A DNA stretch of 64,000 bases from Pseudochrobactrum sp. sp1633 (GTDB lineage: Bacteria; Pseudomonadota; Alphaproteobacteria; Rhizobiales; Rhizobiaceae), in assembly GCF_030376605.1 (NCBI RefSeq), contig NZ_JARRAE010000004.1, positions 186,001 through 250,000 on the forward strand. Direction: 5' to 3'. Below the pieces are notes generated by a model, which saw nothing but the letters and a program-made list of their open reading frames with translations, was not told the origin of the DNA and did no database searches. Position 1 is the first letter of the stretch; each line of letters opens with the position of its first letter. This document shows positions 54,111-61,540 of this stretch, in pieces. Made by a program: the position numbers and the translations under genes.

Positions 54111-54162
54111 ACAGAGTTTATATCTATGCTGGGCGCAGGTTCATCATAGATATAAACTCTGT
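54111..54162. repeat. Perfect 18-bp inverted repeat upstream of sdhC
   Basis: Arms acagagtttatatctatg (54111-54128) and its exact reverse complement (54145-54162) flank a 16-base spacer. It lies 85 bases before the sdhC start. No T-run follows. Confidence 0.85.
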
Positions 54163-54246
54163 TGGGCATGAACAGACCATAGATTTTGCCGGATTGCCGG
54201 TACGTTTAACGTGGCCTGTTTATCGGTAACTTTTACCAGGATTGCT

Positions 54247-54648
54247 ATGACAACAAGACCAATAGTCAAAAGCCAGCGCCCGCTGTCACCGCATTTGTCG
54301 ATTTATAAACCGGCAATCACGATGACGACGTCGATTATTCACCGTATTACCGGTGGCGCTCTTTATTTCGGTACCGTGCTGCTCGCCATTTGGCTGATTT
54401 CGGCAGCGGTCAGCGAAGATTGCTTTAATTTCGTCAATGGCCTGTTTGGCTCCTGGGTAGGGCAGCTTGTGCTGTTCGGCTACACATGGGCGCTGATGCA
54501 GCATCTGGCGGGCGGTATCCGCCATTTCATCTGGGATATGGGTGCAGGACTTGAAAAACACACTGCCAGCAAAATGGCCTGGGCCACGGTGGTGTTTTCA
54601 GTTGTTGCGACAATCCTGATCTGGGTTGTGGCTTACAGCCTGCGCTGA
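54247..54648 (+). CDS. sdhC: Succinate dehydrogenase cytochrome b556 subunit
   Basis: SdhC anchors the complex and shares heme b and the quinone site with SdhD. The 133-residue protein has the family start RPLSPHLSIYKPAITMTTSIIHRITG, which holds quinone-site Ser and Arg residues. Three hydrophobic segments follow, with QHLAGGIRHFIWD carrying the heme histidine. ATG 54247 is chosen over ATG 54211, which would add 12 residues before the conserved start. It heads sdhCDAB. Confidence 0.95.
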   Translation: MTTRPIVKSQRPLSPHLSIYKPAITMTTSIIHRITGGALYFGTVLLAIWLISAAVSEDCFNFVNGLFGSWVGQLVLFGYTWALMQHLAGGIRHFIWDMGAGLEKHTASKMAWATVVFSVVATILIWVVAYSLR

Positions 54649-54660
54649 GAGGACTGAGAT

Positions 54661-55044
54661 ATGCAAGATATGCGCACCCCTCTGGGTAAGGTTCGCGGCC
54701 TTGGTTCAGCCAAGGAAGGCACCGGACATTTCTGGACACAGCGTATGAGTGCCGTCGCACTTGTACCGCTGGTGATTTACTTCATCGGTCTGATTATCTG
54801 CCTCAATGGTGCAGATTATGCAGAAGTCCGCGCTGCAGTCGCTCATCCGTTTAATGCGATTGTGATGGCGCTGTTTGTTCTGACCGGTGTTTATCACATG
54901 CGTCTGGGCATGCAGGTTATTATTGAAGATTATATTCATGGCGAAGGCCTGAAGATTGTTTGCGTTATGCTCAACACCTTCTTTGCGATTGTTGTTGGCG
55001 GCGCGAGTGTATTTGCAATCCTCAAGCTCAGCTTCGGAGGTTGA
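54661..55044 (+). CDS. sdhD: Succinate dehydrogenase membrane anchor subunit
   Basis: SdhD is the second membrane anchor of complex II. The 127-residue product has three hydrophobic segments and the [14 protein letters not shown] motif near residue 80, which holds the heme b histidine. GAGG lies upstream of ATG, and it follows sdhC by 12 bases. Confidence 0.95.
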   Translation: MQDMRTPLGKVRGLGSAKEGTGHFWTQRMSAVALVPLVIYFIGLIICLNGADYAEVRAAVAHPFNAIVMALFVLTGVYHMRLGMQVIIEDYIHGEGLKIVCVMLNTFFAIVVGGASVFAILKLSFGG

Positions 55045-55052
55045 TAGGCCAA

Positions 55053-56888
55053 ATGGCAACAACTCAAGATAAGGCTGCTAACGGCAGCAAATACACCTTT
55101 GTTGATCACAAATTTGACGTTGTGGTTGTTGGTGCCGGTGGTGCAGGCTTGCGTGCAACACTGGGTATGGCAGAGCAGGGCTTTAAAACAGCCTGTATTA
55201 CCAAGGTTTTCCCGACGCGCTCCCACACGGTTGCAGCGCAGGGTGGTATTGCTGCCTCGCTTTCCAATATGGGTCCGGACAGCTGGCAGTGGCATATGTA
55301 TGACACTGTTAAAGGCTCCGACTGGCTCGGTGACACAGACGCTATGGAGTATCTGGCCCGTGAAGCGCCTGCGGCGGTTTATGAGCTGGAACATTACGGC
55401 GTGCCGTTTTCCCGTACCGAAGAAGGCAAGATCTATCAGCGTCCGTTCGGTGGTCATATGCAGAACTACGGTGATGGCCCTCCGGTTCAGCGTACCTGTG
55501 CCGCTGCTGACCGTACCGGCCACGCTATTCTGCACACGCTTTACGGCCAGTCGCTCAAGAACAATGCGCAGTTCTTCATTGAATATTTCGCGCTTGATCT
55601 GATCATGACTGACGGTGTTTGCACCGGCGTTGTGGCATGGAATCTGGATGACGGCACCATTCACCGTTTCTCCGCTAAAATGGTCGTTCTGGCCACCGGC
55701 GGTTACGGTCGTTCGTATTTCTCGGCAACCTCTGCTCATACCTGCACCGGCGATGGCGGCGGTATGGTTGCGCGTGCCGGTCTGCCTCTGCAGGATATGG
55801 AATTTGTTCAGTTCCACCCGACCGGTATTTACGGCGCAGGCTGCCTGATCACTGAAGGCGCACGCGGCGAAGGCGGCTATCTCGTCAACTCCGAAGGCGA
55901 GCGCTTCATGGAGCGCTATGCACCTTCAGCCAAGGATCTGGCATCGCGTGACGTTGTGTCCCGCTGCATGACCATCGAGATCCGTGAAGGCCGCGGCGTT
56001 GGTAAGAACAAAGATCACATCTATCTGCATCTGGATCATCTTGATCCGGCAATTCTGCATGAGCGTCTGCCGGGTATTTCGGAAAGCGCCAAGATTTTCG
56101 CCGGTGTTGATCTGACTAAAGAGCCGATTCCGGTTCTGCCGACAGTTCACTACAATATGGGCGGCGTGCCAACCAATTATTGGGGTGAAGCGCTGAACCC
56201 GACGGAAGAAAATCCTGATCGCGTACAGCCTGGTCTGATGGCTGTGGGTGAAGCCGGTTGTGCGTCCGTGCACGGTGCAAACCGTCTCGGCTCAAACTCG
56301 CTGATCGATCTCGTGGTGTTCGGCCGTGCGGCTGCAATCCGCGCCGGTGAAGTGATTGACCGCGATGCAAAAATTCCTGATCTTAATCTCGCTGCTTGTG
56401 AGAAGATCATGGAACGCTTCGACCGTCTGCGCTTTGCTGACGGCGGCACACCGACTGCTGTCTTGCGTGAAAAAATGCAGCGCACCATGCAGGAAGATGC
56501 GGCCGTGTTCCGTACCTCGGAATCCCTGAAACAGGGTTGTGAGCGTATGGCTGAAATCTGGAAAGAAATGCCGGATATCAAAGTGACCGACCGCTCACTG
56601 ATCTGGAATTCCGATCTGATGGAAACGCTGGAGCTGGAAAACCTGATGGCCAATGCGATGACCACTGTTGTGGCCGCTGAAGCCCGTAAGGAAAGCCGTG
56701 GCGCCCACGCCCATGAGGACTTCCCGAACCGTGATGACGTGAACTGGCGCAAGCATTCGCTGTCATGGCTCTCAGAAGACGGCAAGGTAACACTTGGCAG
56801 CCGCCCTGTTCATCTTGACCCGCTGGTCAAGGAAGAAGACGGCGGTATCAGTCTGGCTAAAATTGCGCCTAAAGCGCGCGTTTACTAA
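55053..56888 (+). CDS. sdhA: Succinate dehydrogenase flavoprotein subunit
   Basis: SdhA oxidises succinate to fumarate on covalently bound FAD. The FAD fold [18 protein letters not shown] is near residues 23-40. The flavin-linked histidine is H58 in [11 protein letters not shown]. The active-site region [23 protein letters not shown], the HYNMGG motif and the C-terminal capping domain are complete. The 611-residue length is standard. ATG 55053 follows GGAGG; an in-frame upstream ATG at 54960 lies inside sdhD. Confidence 0.97.
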   Translation: MATTQDKAANGSKYTFVDHKFDVVVVGAGGAGLRATLGMAEQGFKTACITKVFPTRSHTVAAQGGIAASLSNMGPDSWQWHMYDTVKGSDWLGDTDAMEYLAREAPAAVYELEHYGVPFSRTEEGKIYQRPFGGHMQNYGDGPPVQRTCAAADRTGHAILHTLYGQSLKNNAQFFIEYFALDLIMTDGVCTGVVAWNLDDGTIHRFSAKMVVLATGGYGRSYFSATSAHTCTGDGGGMVARAGLPLQDMEFVQFHPTGIYGAGCLITEGARGEGGYLVNSEGERFMERYAPSAKDLASRDVVSRCMTIEIREGRGVGKNKDHIYLHLDHLDPAILHERLPGISESAKIFAGVDLTKEPIPVLPTVHYNMGGVPTNYWGEALNPTEENPDRVQPGLMAVGEAGCASVHGANRLGSNSLIDLVVFGRAAAIRAGEVIDRDAKIPDLNLAACEKIMERFDRLRFADGGTPTAVLREKMQRTMQEDAAVFRTSESLKQGCERMAEIWKEMPDIKVTDRSLIWNSDLMETLELENLMANAMTTVVAAEARKESRGAHAHEDFPNRDDVNWRKHSLSWLSEDGKVTLGSRPVHLDPLVKEEDGGISLAKIAPKARVY

Positions 56889-56905
56889 GAACAAGGGAAA
56901 GAGCA

Positions 56906-57685
56906 ATGGTTGAACTGGCACTTCCCAAGAATTCGCAGATCCGTCCCGGCAAAGTCTGGGACAAGCCTGCGGGTGCAACAAACCTACGTGAATTCAAGGT
57001 CTATCGCTGGTCGCCGGATGACGGCGAAAACCCGCGTCTCGACACATTCTATGTTGATCTTGATGATTGCGGCCCGATGGTTCTCGATGCACTTCTGTAC
57101 ATCAAGAACAAAATCGATCCGACTCTGACGCTGCGCCGCTCGTGCCGTGAAGGTATTTGCGGTTCCTGCGCCATGAATATTGATGGCTCGAATACGCTTG
57201 CCTGCACTAAGGGCATGGAAGAGATCAAAGGCATTGTTAAGATTTATCCGCTGCCGCATATGCCGGTTGTGAAGGATCTGGTGCCTGATCTCAGTCATTT
57301 CTATGCGCAGCACCGCTCCATCGAGCCTTGGCTGAAAACGGTTTCTCCGGAGCCGCAGAAAGAGTGGCTGCAGAGCCATGAAGACCGCGCCAAGCTGGAC
57401 GGTCTTTATGAGTGCATTCTCTGCGCCTGCTGCTCGACTTCGTGCCCGAGTTACTGGTGGAACGGTGACCGTTATCTCGGCCCTGCCGTGCTGCTTCAGG
57501 CCTATCGCTGGCTCATCGACTCGCGTGATGAAGCAAAAGGCGAACGTCTCGATAATCTCGAAGATCCGTTCCGCCTCTATCGCTGCCACACGATCATGAA
57601 CTGCGCGCAGACCTGCCCTAAAGGCCTGAACCCTGCAAAGGCGATTGCCGAAATTAAAAAGATGATGGTTGAACGCCGCGTGTAA
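56906..57685 (+). CDS. sdhB: Succinate dehydrogenase iron-sulfur subunit
   Basis: SdhB carries electrons from FAD to quinone through three clusters. The [2Fe-2S] ligands are in [16 protein letters not shown] with a later cysteine in TLAC. The [4Fe-4S] motif is [11 protein letters not shown], and the [3Fe-4S] cysteines are in [14 protein letters not shown]. The 259-residue length is normal. A strong terminator ends the operon. Confidence 0.97.
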   Translation: MVELALPKNSQIRPGKVWDKPAGATNLREFKVYRWSPDDGENPRLDTFYVDLDDCGPMVLDALLYIKNKIDPTLTLRRSCREGICGSCAMNIDGSNTLACTKGMEEIKGIVKIYPLPHMPVVKDLVPDLSHFYAQHRSIEPWLKTVSPEPQKEWLQSHEDRAKLDGLYECILCACCSTSCPSYWWNGDRYLGPAVLLQAYRWLIDSRDEAKGERLDNLEDPFRLYRCHTIMNCAQTCPKGLNPAKAIAEIKKMMVERRV

Positions 57686-57707
57686 TCACGGCGAATAATC
57701 GAAAAAC

Positions 57708-57736
57708 AAAAAGGCACCGTTCGCGGTGCCTTTTTT
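57708..57736 (+). terminator. Intrinsic terminator after sdhB
   Basis: A perfect 12-bp stem (57708-57719 with 57724-57735) with a TTCG tetraloop runs into TTTTTT. It ends sdhCDAB. Confidence 0.93.
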
Positions 57737-57858
57737 ATTGTCTTTCATAAATCTGCCAGATTAAGCGTGCTTAAATTTTTATGCTTTAATTTGCAACTCT
57801 TACGCGCTGTCAGCGTTTTGTGTTTGCATAAGTTGTGTAATCTTTGGCGGAGGCCGCT

Positions 57859-58230
57859 ATGCTGGATCAGATCGGATTTATGGTCACCAATAAAGATAAA
57901 GCGCGCGCTTTTTATGCGGCAGCTTTGGCTCCGCTTGGCATTGATGCTGTCACTGAGTTTGGTAATTGGCAGGGCTATGGTCGCCACGGGAAACCGGAAT
58001 TCTGGATCGGTGCACAAAAAGGCTCGTCCTATAAAGGGCAGATGCATCTGGCATTTTTAGCCGGTACGCGCGGTGAGGTTGAGCGTTTTTATCAGGCCGC
58101 GCTCAGTGCAGGCGGCGTTGAACATAGCGCACCGGTTCTGCGCCCCAATTATCATGCTGATTATTTCAGCGCTTTGGTCAAAGACCCAGACGGGCATGTT
58201 ATTGAAGTTGTTTGTCATATGCCTGCATAA
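57859..58230 (+). CDS. VOC-family (glyoxalase/bleomycin-resistance fold) protein
   Basis: The 123-residue protein has the paired beta-alpha-beta-beta-beta modules of the vicinal oxygen chelate fold. The first module starts MLDQIGFMVTNKDKARAFYAAAL, and a final DPDGHVIEVVCH carries the typical metal-ligand Glu. GGAGG five bases before ATG 57859 fixes the start. The reaction is unknown. It is followed by a terminator that contains a repeat copy. Confidence 0.9.
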   Translation: MLDQIGFMVTNKDKARAFYAAALAPLGIDAVTEFGNWQGYGRHGKPEFWIGAQKGSSYKGQMHLAFLAGTRGEVERFYQAALSAGGVEHSAPVLRPNYHADYFSALVKDPDGHVIEVVCHMPA

Positions 58231-58232
58231 AC

Positions 58233-58370
58233 AAAAAAGCCGCCGATCAAACTAGAGCGTGTCGCGTTTAATCGACTTCATGGCGCTCGCTCTAGATTCT
58301 TTGTTGGGTCGCATTATCACGGTCGTCAAGTTGATCTAACTTGACTGCGATATGCTCTAGCGGCTTTTTT
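58233..58370 (+). terminator. Terminator after the VOC gene, with repeat copy C in its loop
   Basis: An 11-bp perfect stem (58233-58243 with 58360-58370) ends in TTTTTT, but the arms are 116 bases apart because a palindromic repeat fills the loop. Confidence 0.7.
58253..58360. repeat. Dispersed palindromic repeat, copy C
   Basis: It is about 108 bp, bounded by TAGAGCG and GCTCTAG, and has the central palindrome AAGTTGATCTAACTT. It is a near copy of A and D. Confidence 0.87.
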
Positions 58371-58384
58371 ATTATGCATGTGTT

Positions 58385-58822
58385 TTAAAGCAAAGTGGCG
58401 GTTAGCGAAATTTCCAGCGCATTCAAAGCACGGGAAACAGGGCAATTTTCTTTGGCTTGTTTGGCAAGTTTTTGAAAATCAGCTTCCGAAATATTGGCAA
58501 CCCGCGCACGCAGCACCAGATCACTTTTGGCAATGGAAAAACCGCCGCCTTCATTAGGTGTGGTGCTGATGGTTGCGGTCGCCTGTAATTCCGTTGGCGG
58601 GGTGCCATTGGTGGACAGCAGGGATGAGAGCATCATCGCGAAACAACCGGCATGAGCTGCACCGATCAGTTCTTCCGGATTGGTGCCCGCATTGCCGTGC
58701 ACATCTTCTGTGCGGGATTTAAAGCTGTAGGGAAGTTCGTTCAAAGCGGTGCTTTGGGTTGTTAATTTACCGGTGCCGGTCTTCAGATCGCCGTTCCAGA
58801 TTGCAGTGGCAGTTCTGTTCAT
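58385..58822 (-). CDS. OsmC-family peroxiredoxin
   Basis: OsmC/Ohr proteins reduce organic hydroperoxides with two reactive cysteines. The 145-residue product has both: HAGCFAMML near residue 60 and ENCPVSRAL near residue 126. The Arg-containing N-terminal strand (YSFKSRTEDVHGNAGTNPEEL) suggests OsmC more than Ohr. It is a single gene convergent with the VOC gene. A regulator such as OhrR is not adjacent. Confidence 0.93.
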   Translation of the reverse strand: MNRTATAIWNGDLKTGTGKLTTQSTALNELPYSFKSRTEDVHGNAGTNPEELIGAAHAGCFAMMLSSLLSTNGTPPTELQATATISTTPNEGGGFSIAKSDLVLRARVANISEADFQKLAKQAKENCPVSRALNALEISLTATLL

Positions 58823-58931
58823 CGTCTTATCCTCGGTGAGAGTTTGTCCATAAAAGAGATAGTTCTCTTTTATGGCTTATCCAGTGAAAGACTGTAAAAA
58901 TTGTGCTCTGCTGTGCCGTTTGGTCAGATGG

Positions 58932-60203
58932 TCAGATCGCTTCACCCTGCAACAGGCGCGGCATTTCCTTGCCGAAACCTGCGGCCTGTTTGATGAAATA
59001 GTTCTTCATCACTGGCAGGCGATCAACAAGGCCAAGCCCGATATCGCGCACGGTGCGCAGTGCCAGATTGTCGTTGGAAAACAGTCGGGTCAGAACATCG
59101 GTGCTGACACCCATCTGCACGGTGTCAAAGCGGCGCCATGTCTGGTATTGCTCCAGCGCGGCGAAAGAGCCGATATCAAGCCCGAGACGCTCGGTATCAA
59201 CAATCACCTGTGCCAGCGTTGCGGCATCGCGGAAACCAAGATTAAGCCCCTGTCCTGCAATCGGGTGAATACCGTGCGCAGCATCGCCAACCAGTGCGAA
59301 ACGCGGCTTCACAAATTCACGCGCCAGTGTCAGCCCCAGCGGGAAAGCGCGCTTGTTGCCTTCAACGCGAATTTCACCCAGATGATGACCGAAGCGCTGT
59401 TCCAGTTCGGCTTCAAAAACGAAATCATCCTGCGCAACCAGACGGTTGGCATCTTCAGTGCGCTCTGCCCAGACGAGGGAAGAACGGTTGCCTTTCAGTG
59501 GCAGAATGGCAAAGGGCCCTGCAGGCAGGAAATGTTCGATCGCGCGGCCTTCATGCGGGCGCTCGTGGGAAACATTGCAGACAATACCGGATTGTCCGTA
59601 GCTCCAGTGAACGGTTTTAATTCCGGCCTGATCGCGCATACGGGAGCGCACACCATCGGCGCCGACCAGCAATCTTGTTTCAAGCGTGCGGCCGTCAGCA
59701 AGCGTTACAGTCACAGCGTTGGAGGCGGTCGTAAAACCGTCAACGCTGCATCCTTCAATCACATGAATGCCGAGTTCAGCGGCTTTGGCATGAAGTGAGG
59801 CGTTGAGAACTTTGTTTTCAACCATATGGGCAAATGGTTCGCCCGGATTAACTTCACCGCCAAAGGTCAGGAAAACAGGGCGTACGGGATCAGAAACGCG
59901 GGAATCGGTGATCACCATATCATTGATGGCTTGAGCGTCTGGTTTGATCGCTTCCCAGCAGCCAAGCTGTTCCAGCATACGGGTGGCGGCAGCGGCAATG
60001 GCCGAAGCGCGCGGATCTTTTTTCCACTGACCGGCAGGTGCCGCATCAATAATCGTCACATCCAGCTGTGGTGCACCGGTTTTAATGGCAACCGCCGTGG
60101 TCATCCCCACATAACCCGCGCCTGCGATCAGAACATCTGTTTTGACCGGAGCAGATGCCGCCTCAGCAGCAGCCGGAGATGATTTGCGGGACGATATTGC
60201 CAT
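58932..60203 (-). CDS. UbiH/UbiF-type FAD-dependent ubiquinone-biosynthesis hydroxylase
   Basis: The protein belongs to the aromatic-ring hydroxylases of ubiquinone synthesis (UbiH, UbiF, UbiL). FAD-binding GxGxxG is in VLIAGAGYVGMTTAVA near residues 24-39. The DG motif is LLVGADGVRSRMR near 190, and the second FAD motif is FALVGDAAHGIHPIAGQGLNLGFRDA near residue 310. The 423-residue length fits. Which ring position it hydroxylates cannot be told. In relatives as I recall it is divergent from tesB, as here. Confidence 0.9.
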   Translation of the reverse strand: MAISSRKSSPAAAEAASAPVKTDVLIAGAGYVGMTTAVAIKTGAPQLDVTIIDAAPAGQWKKDPRASAIAAAATRMLEQLGCWEAIKPDAQAINDMVITDSRVSDPVRPVFLTFGGEVNPGEPFAHMVENKVLNASLHAKAAELGIHVIEGCSVDGFTTASNAVTVTLADGRTLETRLLVGADGVRSRMRDQAGIKTVHWSYGQSGIVCNVSHERPHEGRAIEHFLPAGPFAILPLKGNRSSLVWAERTEDANRLVAQDDFVFEAELEQRFGHHLGEIRVEGNKRAFPLGLTLAREFVKPRFALVGDAAHGIHPIAGQGLNLGFRDAATLAQVIVDTERLGLDIGSFAALEQYQTWRRFDTVQMGVSTDVLTRLFSNDNLALRTVRDIGLGLVDRLPVMKNYFIKQAAGFGKEMPRLLQGEAI

Positions 60204-60510
60204 GACGGTTTCCTTCTCTGCACGACAGGTTTGCAGGACTGTCAGTTCTCATTAAACCTGTTCGTGCTTTATATCATATAGATGTAGATAGGCTTTAAGC
60301 CGGTTTGTCTCAAGCGGAAATGCCGCAGTTTTTATCAGCAATCCCTTGCACCGTCAGACGACCGGTTGTAGCCATAGTTTAGAGCGGTTTACATCCGGAG
60401 TGGGGCACAGCGCTCGCTCTAGGTTTTTTGTTTGGTCGCATTGTCACGGGTATCAAGTTGATCCAACTTGACTGTGAAATGCTCTAGCTGTCGCAGAAAA
60501 TGAGTTTCCT
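60204..60510. other. 307-bp divergent region, UbiH-like/tesB
   Basis: It holds both promoters. About a third is repeat copy D, which ends 23 bases before the tesB start. No gene is seen. Confidence 0.6.
60380..60487. repeat. Dispersed palindromic repeat, copy D
   Basis: It is 108 bp, bounded by TAGAGCG and GCTCTAG, with the central palindrome CAAGTTGATCCAACTTG. The right half is nearly identical to copy A. Confidence 0.87.
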
Positions 60511-61374
60511 ATGTCTGAAGCAATGAAAGAACTTTTGTCGATCCTTGATCTGGAACCGCTGGAACATAATCTGTTTCGCGGACGCAGCCCGCAAGTGGGC
60601 TGGCAGCGGGTTTTTGGCGGGCAGGTGATCGGTCAGGCACTGGTTGCGGCGCAGCGCACCGTTGAGGAAGGGCGTTATGTGCATTCCCTGCACGGTTATT
60701 TCATGCGTCCGGGTGATCCTTCCATCCCGATTATTTACCGTGTGGATCGCCTGCGCGACGGTTCCAGTTTTTCAACCCGTCAGGTCGTTGCCATTCAGCA
60801 TGGCAAGGCAATCTTCACACTGTCTGCCTCTTTCCAGATTGATGAAGCAGGACTTGAGCATCAGATGCCGATGCCGCTTAATGTGCCGCTGCCGGAAAAG
60901 CTGCTCAGCATCAAAGATATGAAAGAGCAATATATCCAGATGGCGCCAAAGGCCGTGCGCAAATATCTGGAGCGCGATCAGCCGATTGATATGAAACCGG
61001 TTTCTCTCAGTCATTATCTGACCAAGGATCCGCTGCCACCGGAACAGAATGTCTGGGTGCGCGCCTGCGGTGAGGTACCGGATGACCGTGCGTTGCAGGC
61101 GGCAATTCTGGCCTATCTCTCGGATATGACTTTGCTGGATACATCCCTGCATGCGCATGGACGCGCGGTGTTTGATCCGGGTATGCAGGTGGCAAGCCTT
61201 GACCATTCAATGTGGTTTCATCACCCGAACAAGCTGGATGACTGGCTGCTTTACAGTCAGGACAGCCCGATGGCCACGGGTGCCCGCGGTTTCAACCGTG
61301 GTTCAATCTTTACCCGCGATGGTGTGTTGATTGCCTCCACGGCGCAGGAAGGCCTCATCCGCGTGAGGGATTAA
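60511..61374 (+). CDS. tesB: Acyl-CoA thioesterase II
   Basis: TesB hydrolyses medium- to long-chain acyl-CoA esters. The 287-residue protein has two hot-dog domains. The N-terminal part shows FRGRSPQVGWQRVFGGQVIGQAL, and the C-terminal part shows SLDHSMWFHHP and the SPMATGARGFNRG motif with the catalytic region. The 287-residue length matches E. coli TesB. The start lies 23 bases after a repeat copy. Confidence 0.95.
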   Translation: MSEAMKELLSILDLEPLEHNLFRGRSPQVGWQRVFGGQVIGQALVAAQRTVEEGRYVHSLHGYFMRPGDPSIPIIYRVDRLRDGSSFSTRQVVAIQHGKAIFTLSASFQIDEAGLEHQMPMPLNVPLPEKLLSIKDMKEQYIQMAPKAVRKYLERDQPIDMKPVSLSHYLTKDPLPPEQNVWVRACGEVPDDRALQAAILAYLSDMTLLDTSLHAHGRAVFDPGMQVASLDHSMWFHHPNKLDDWLLYSQDSPMATGARGFNRGSIFTRDGVLIASTAQEGLIRVRD

Positions 61375-61540
61375 TCCTTCTGTTTTGATTACGGCTGCAT
61401 GGTTAATGGGGTCTTAACTACCTATGTCGTACTATCGGGCGTGATTCATAAGATTTATCTGCTTTTCTGTGTGTATTTTGTTTTGGAATGGCGGTTAAAG
61501 GGCAAGGATCGGCGCGATATAACAGGTTGAGGCAGATTTC

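Larger units (their letters stand above)
53817..54246. other. 430-bp region upstream of sdhC
   Basis: It holds the sdh promoter, a possible broken gene on the minus strand (53875-54054) and a long perfect inverted repeat (54111-54162). No intact gene is recognised. Confidence 0.55.
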
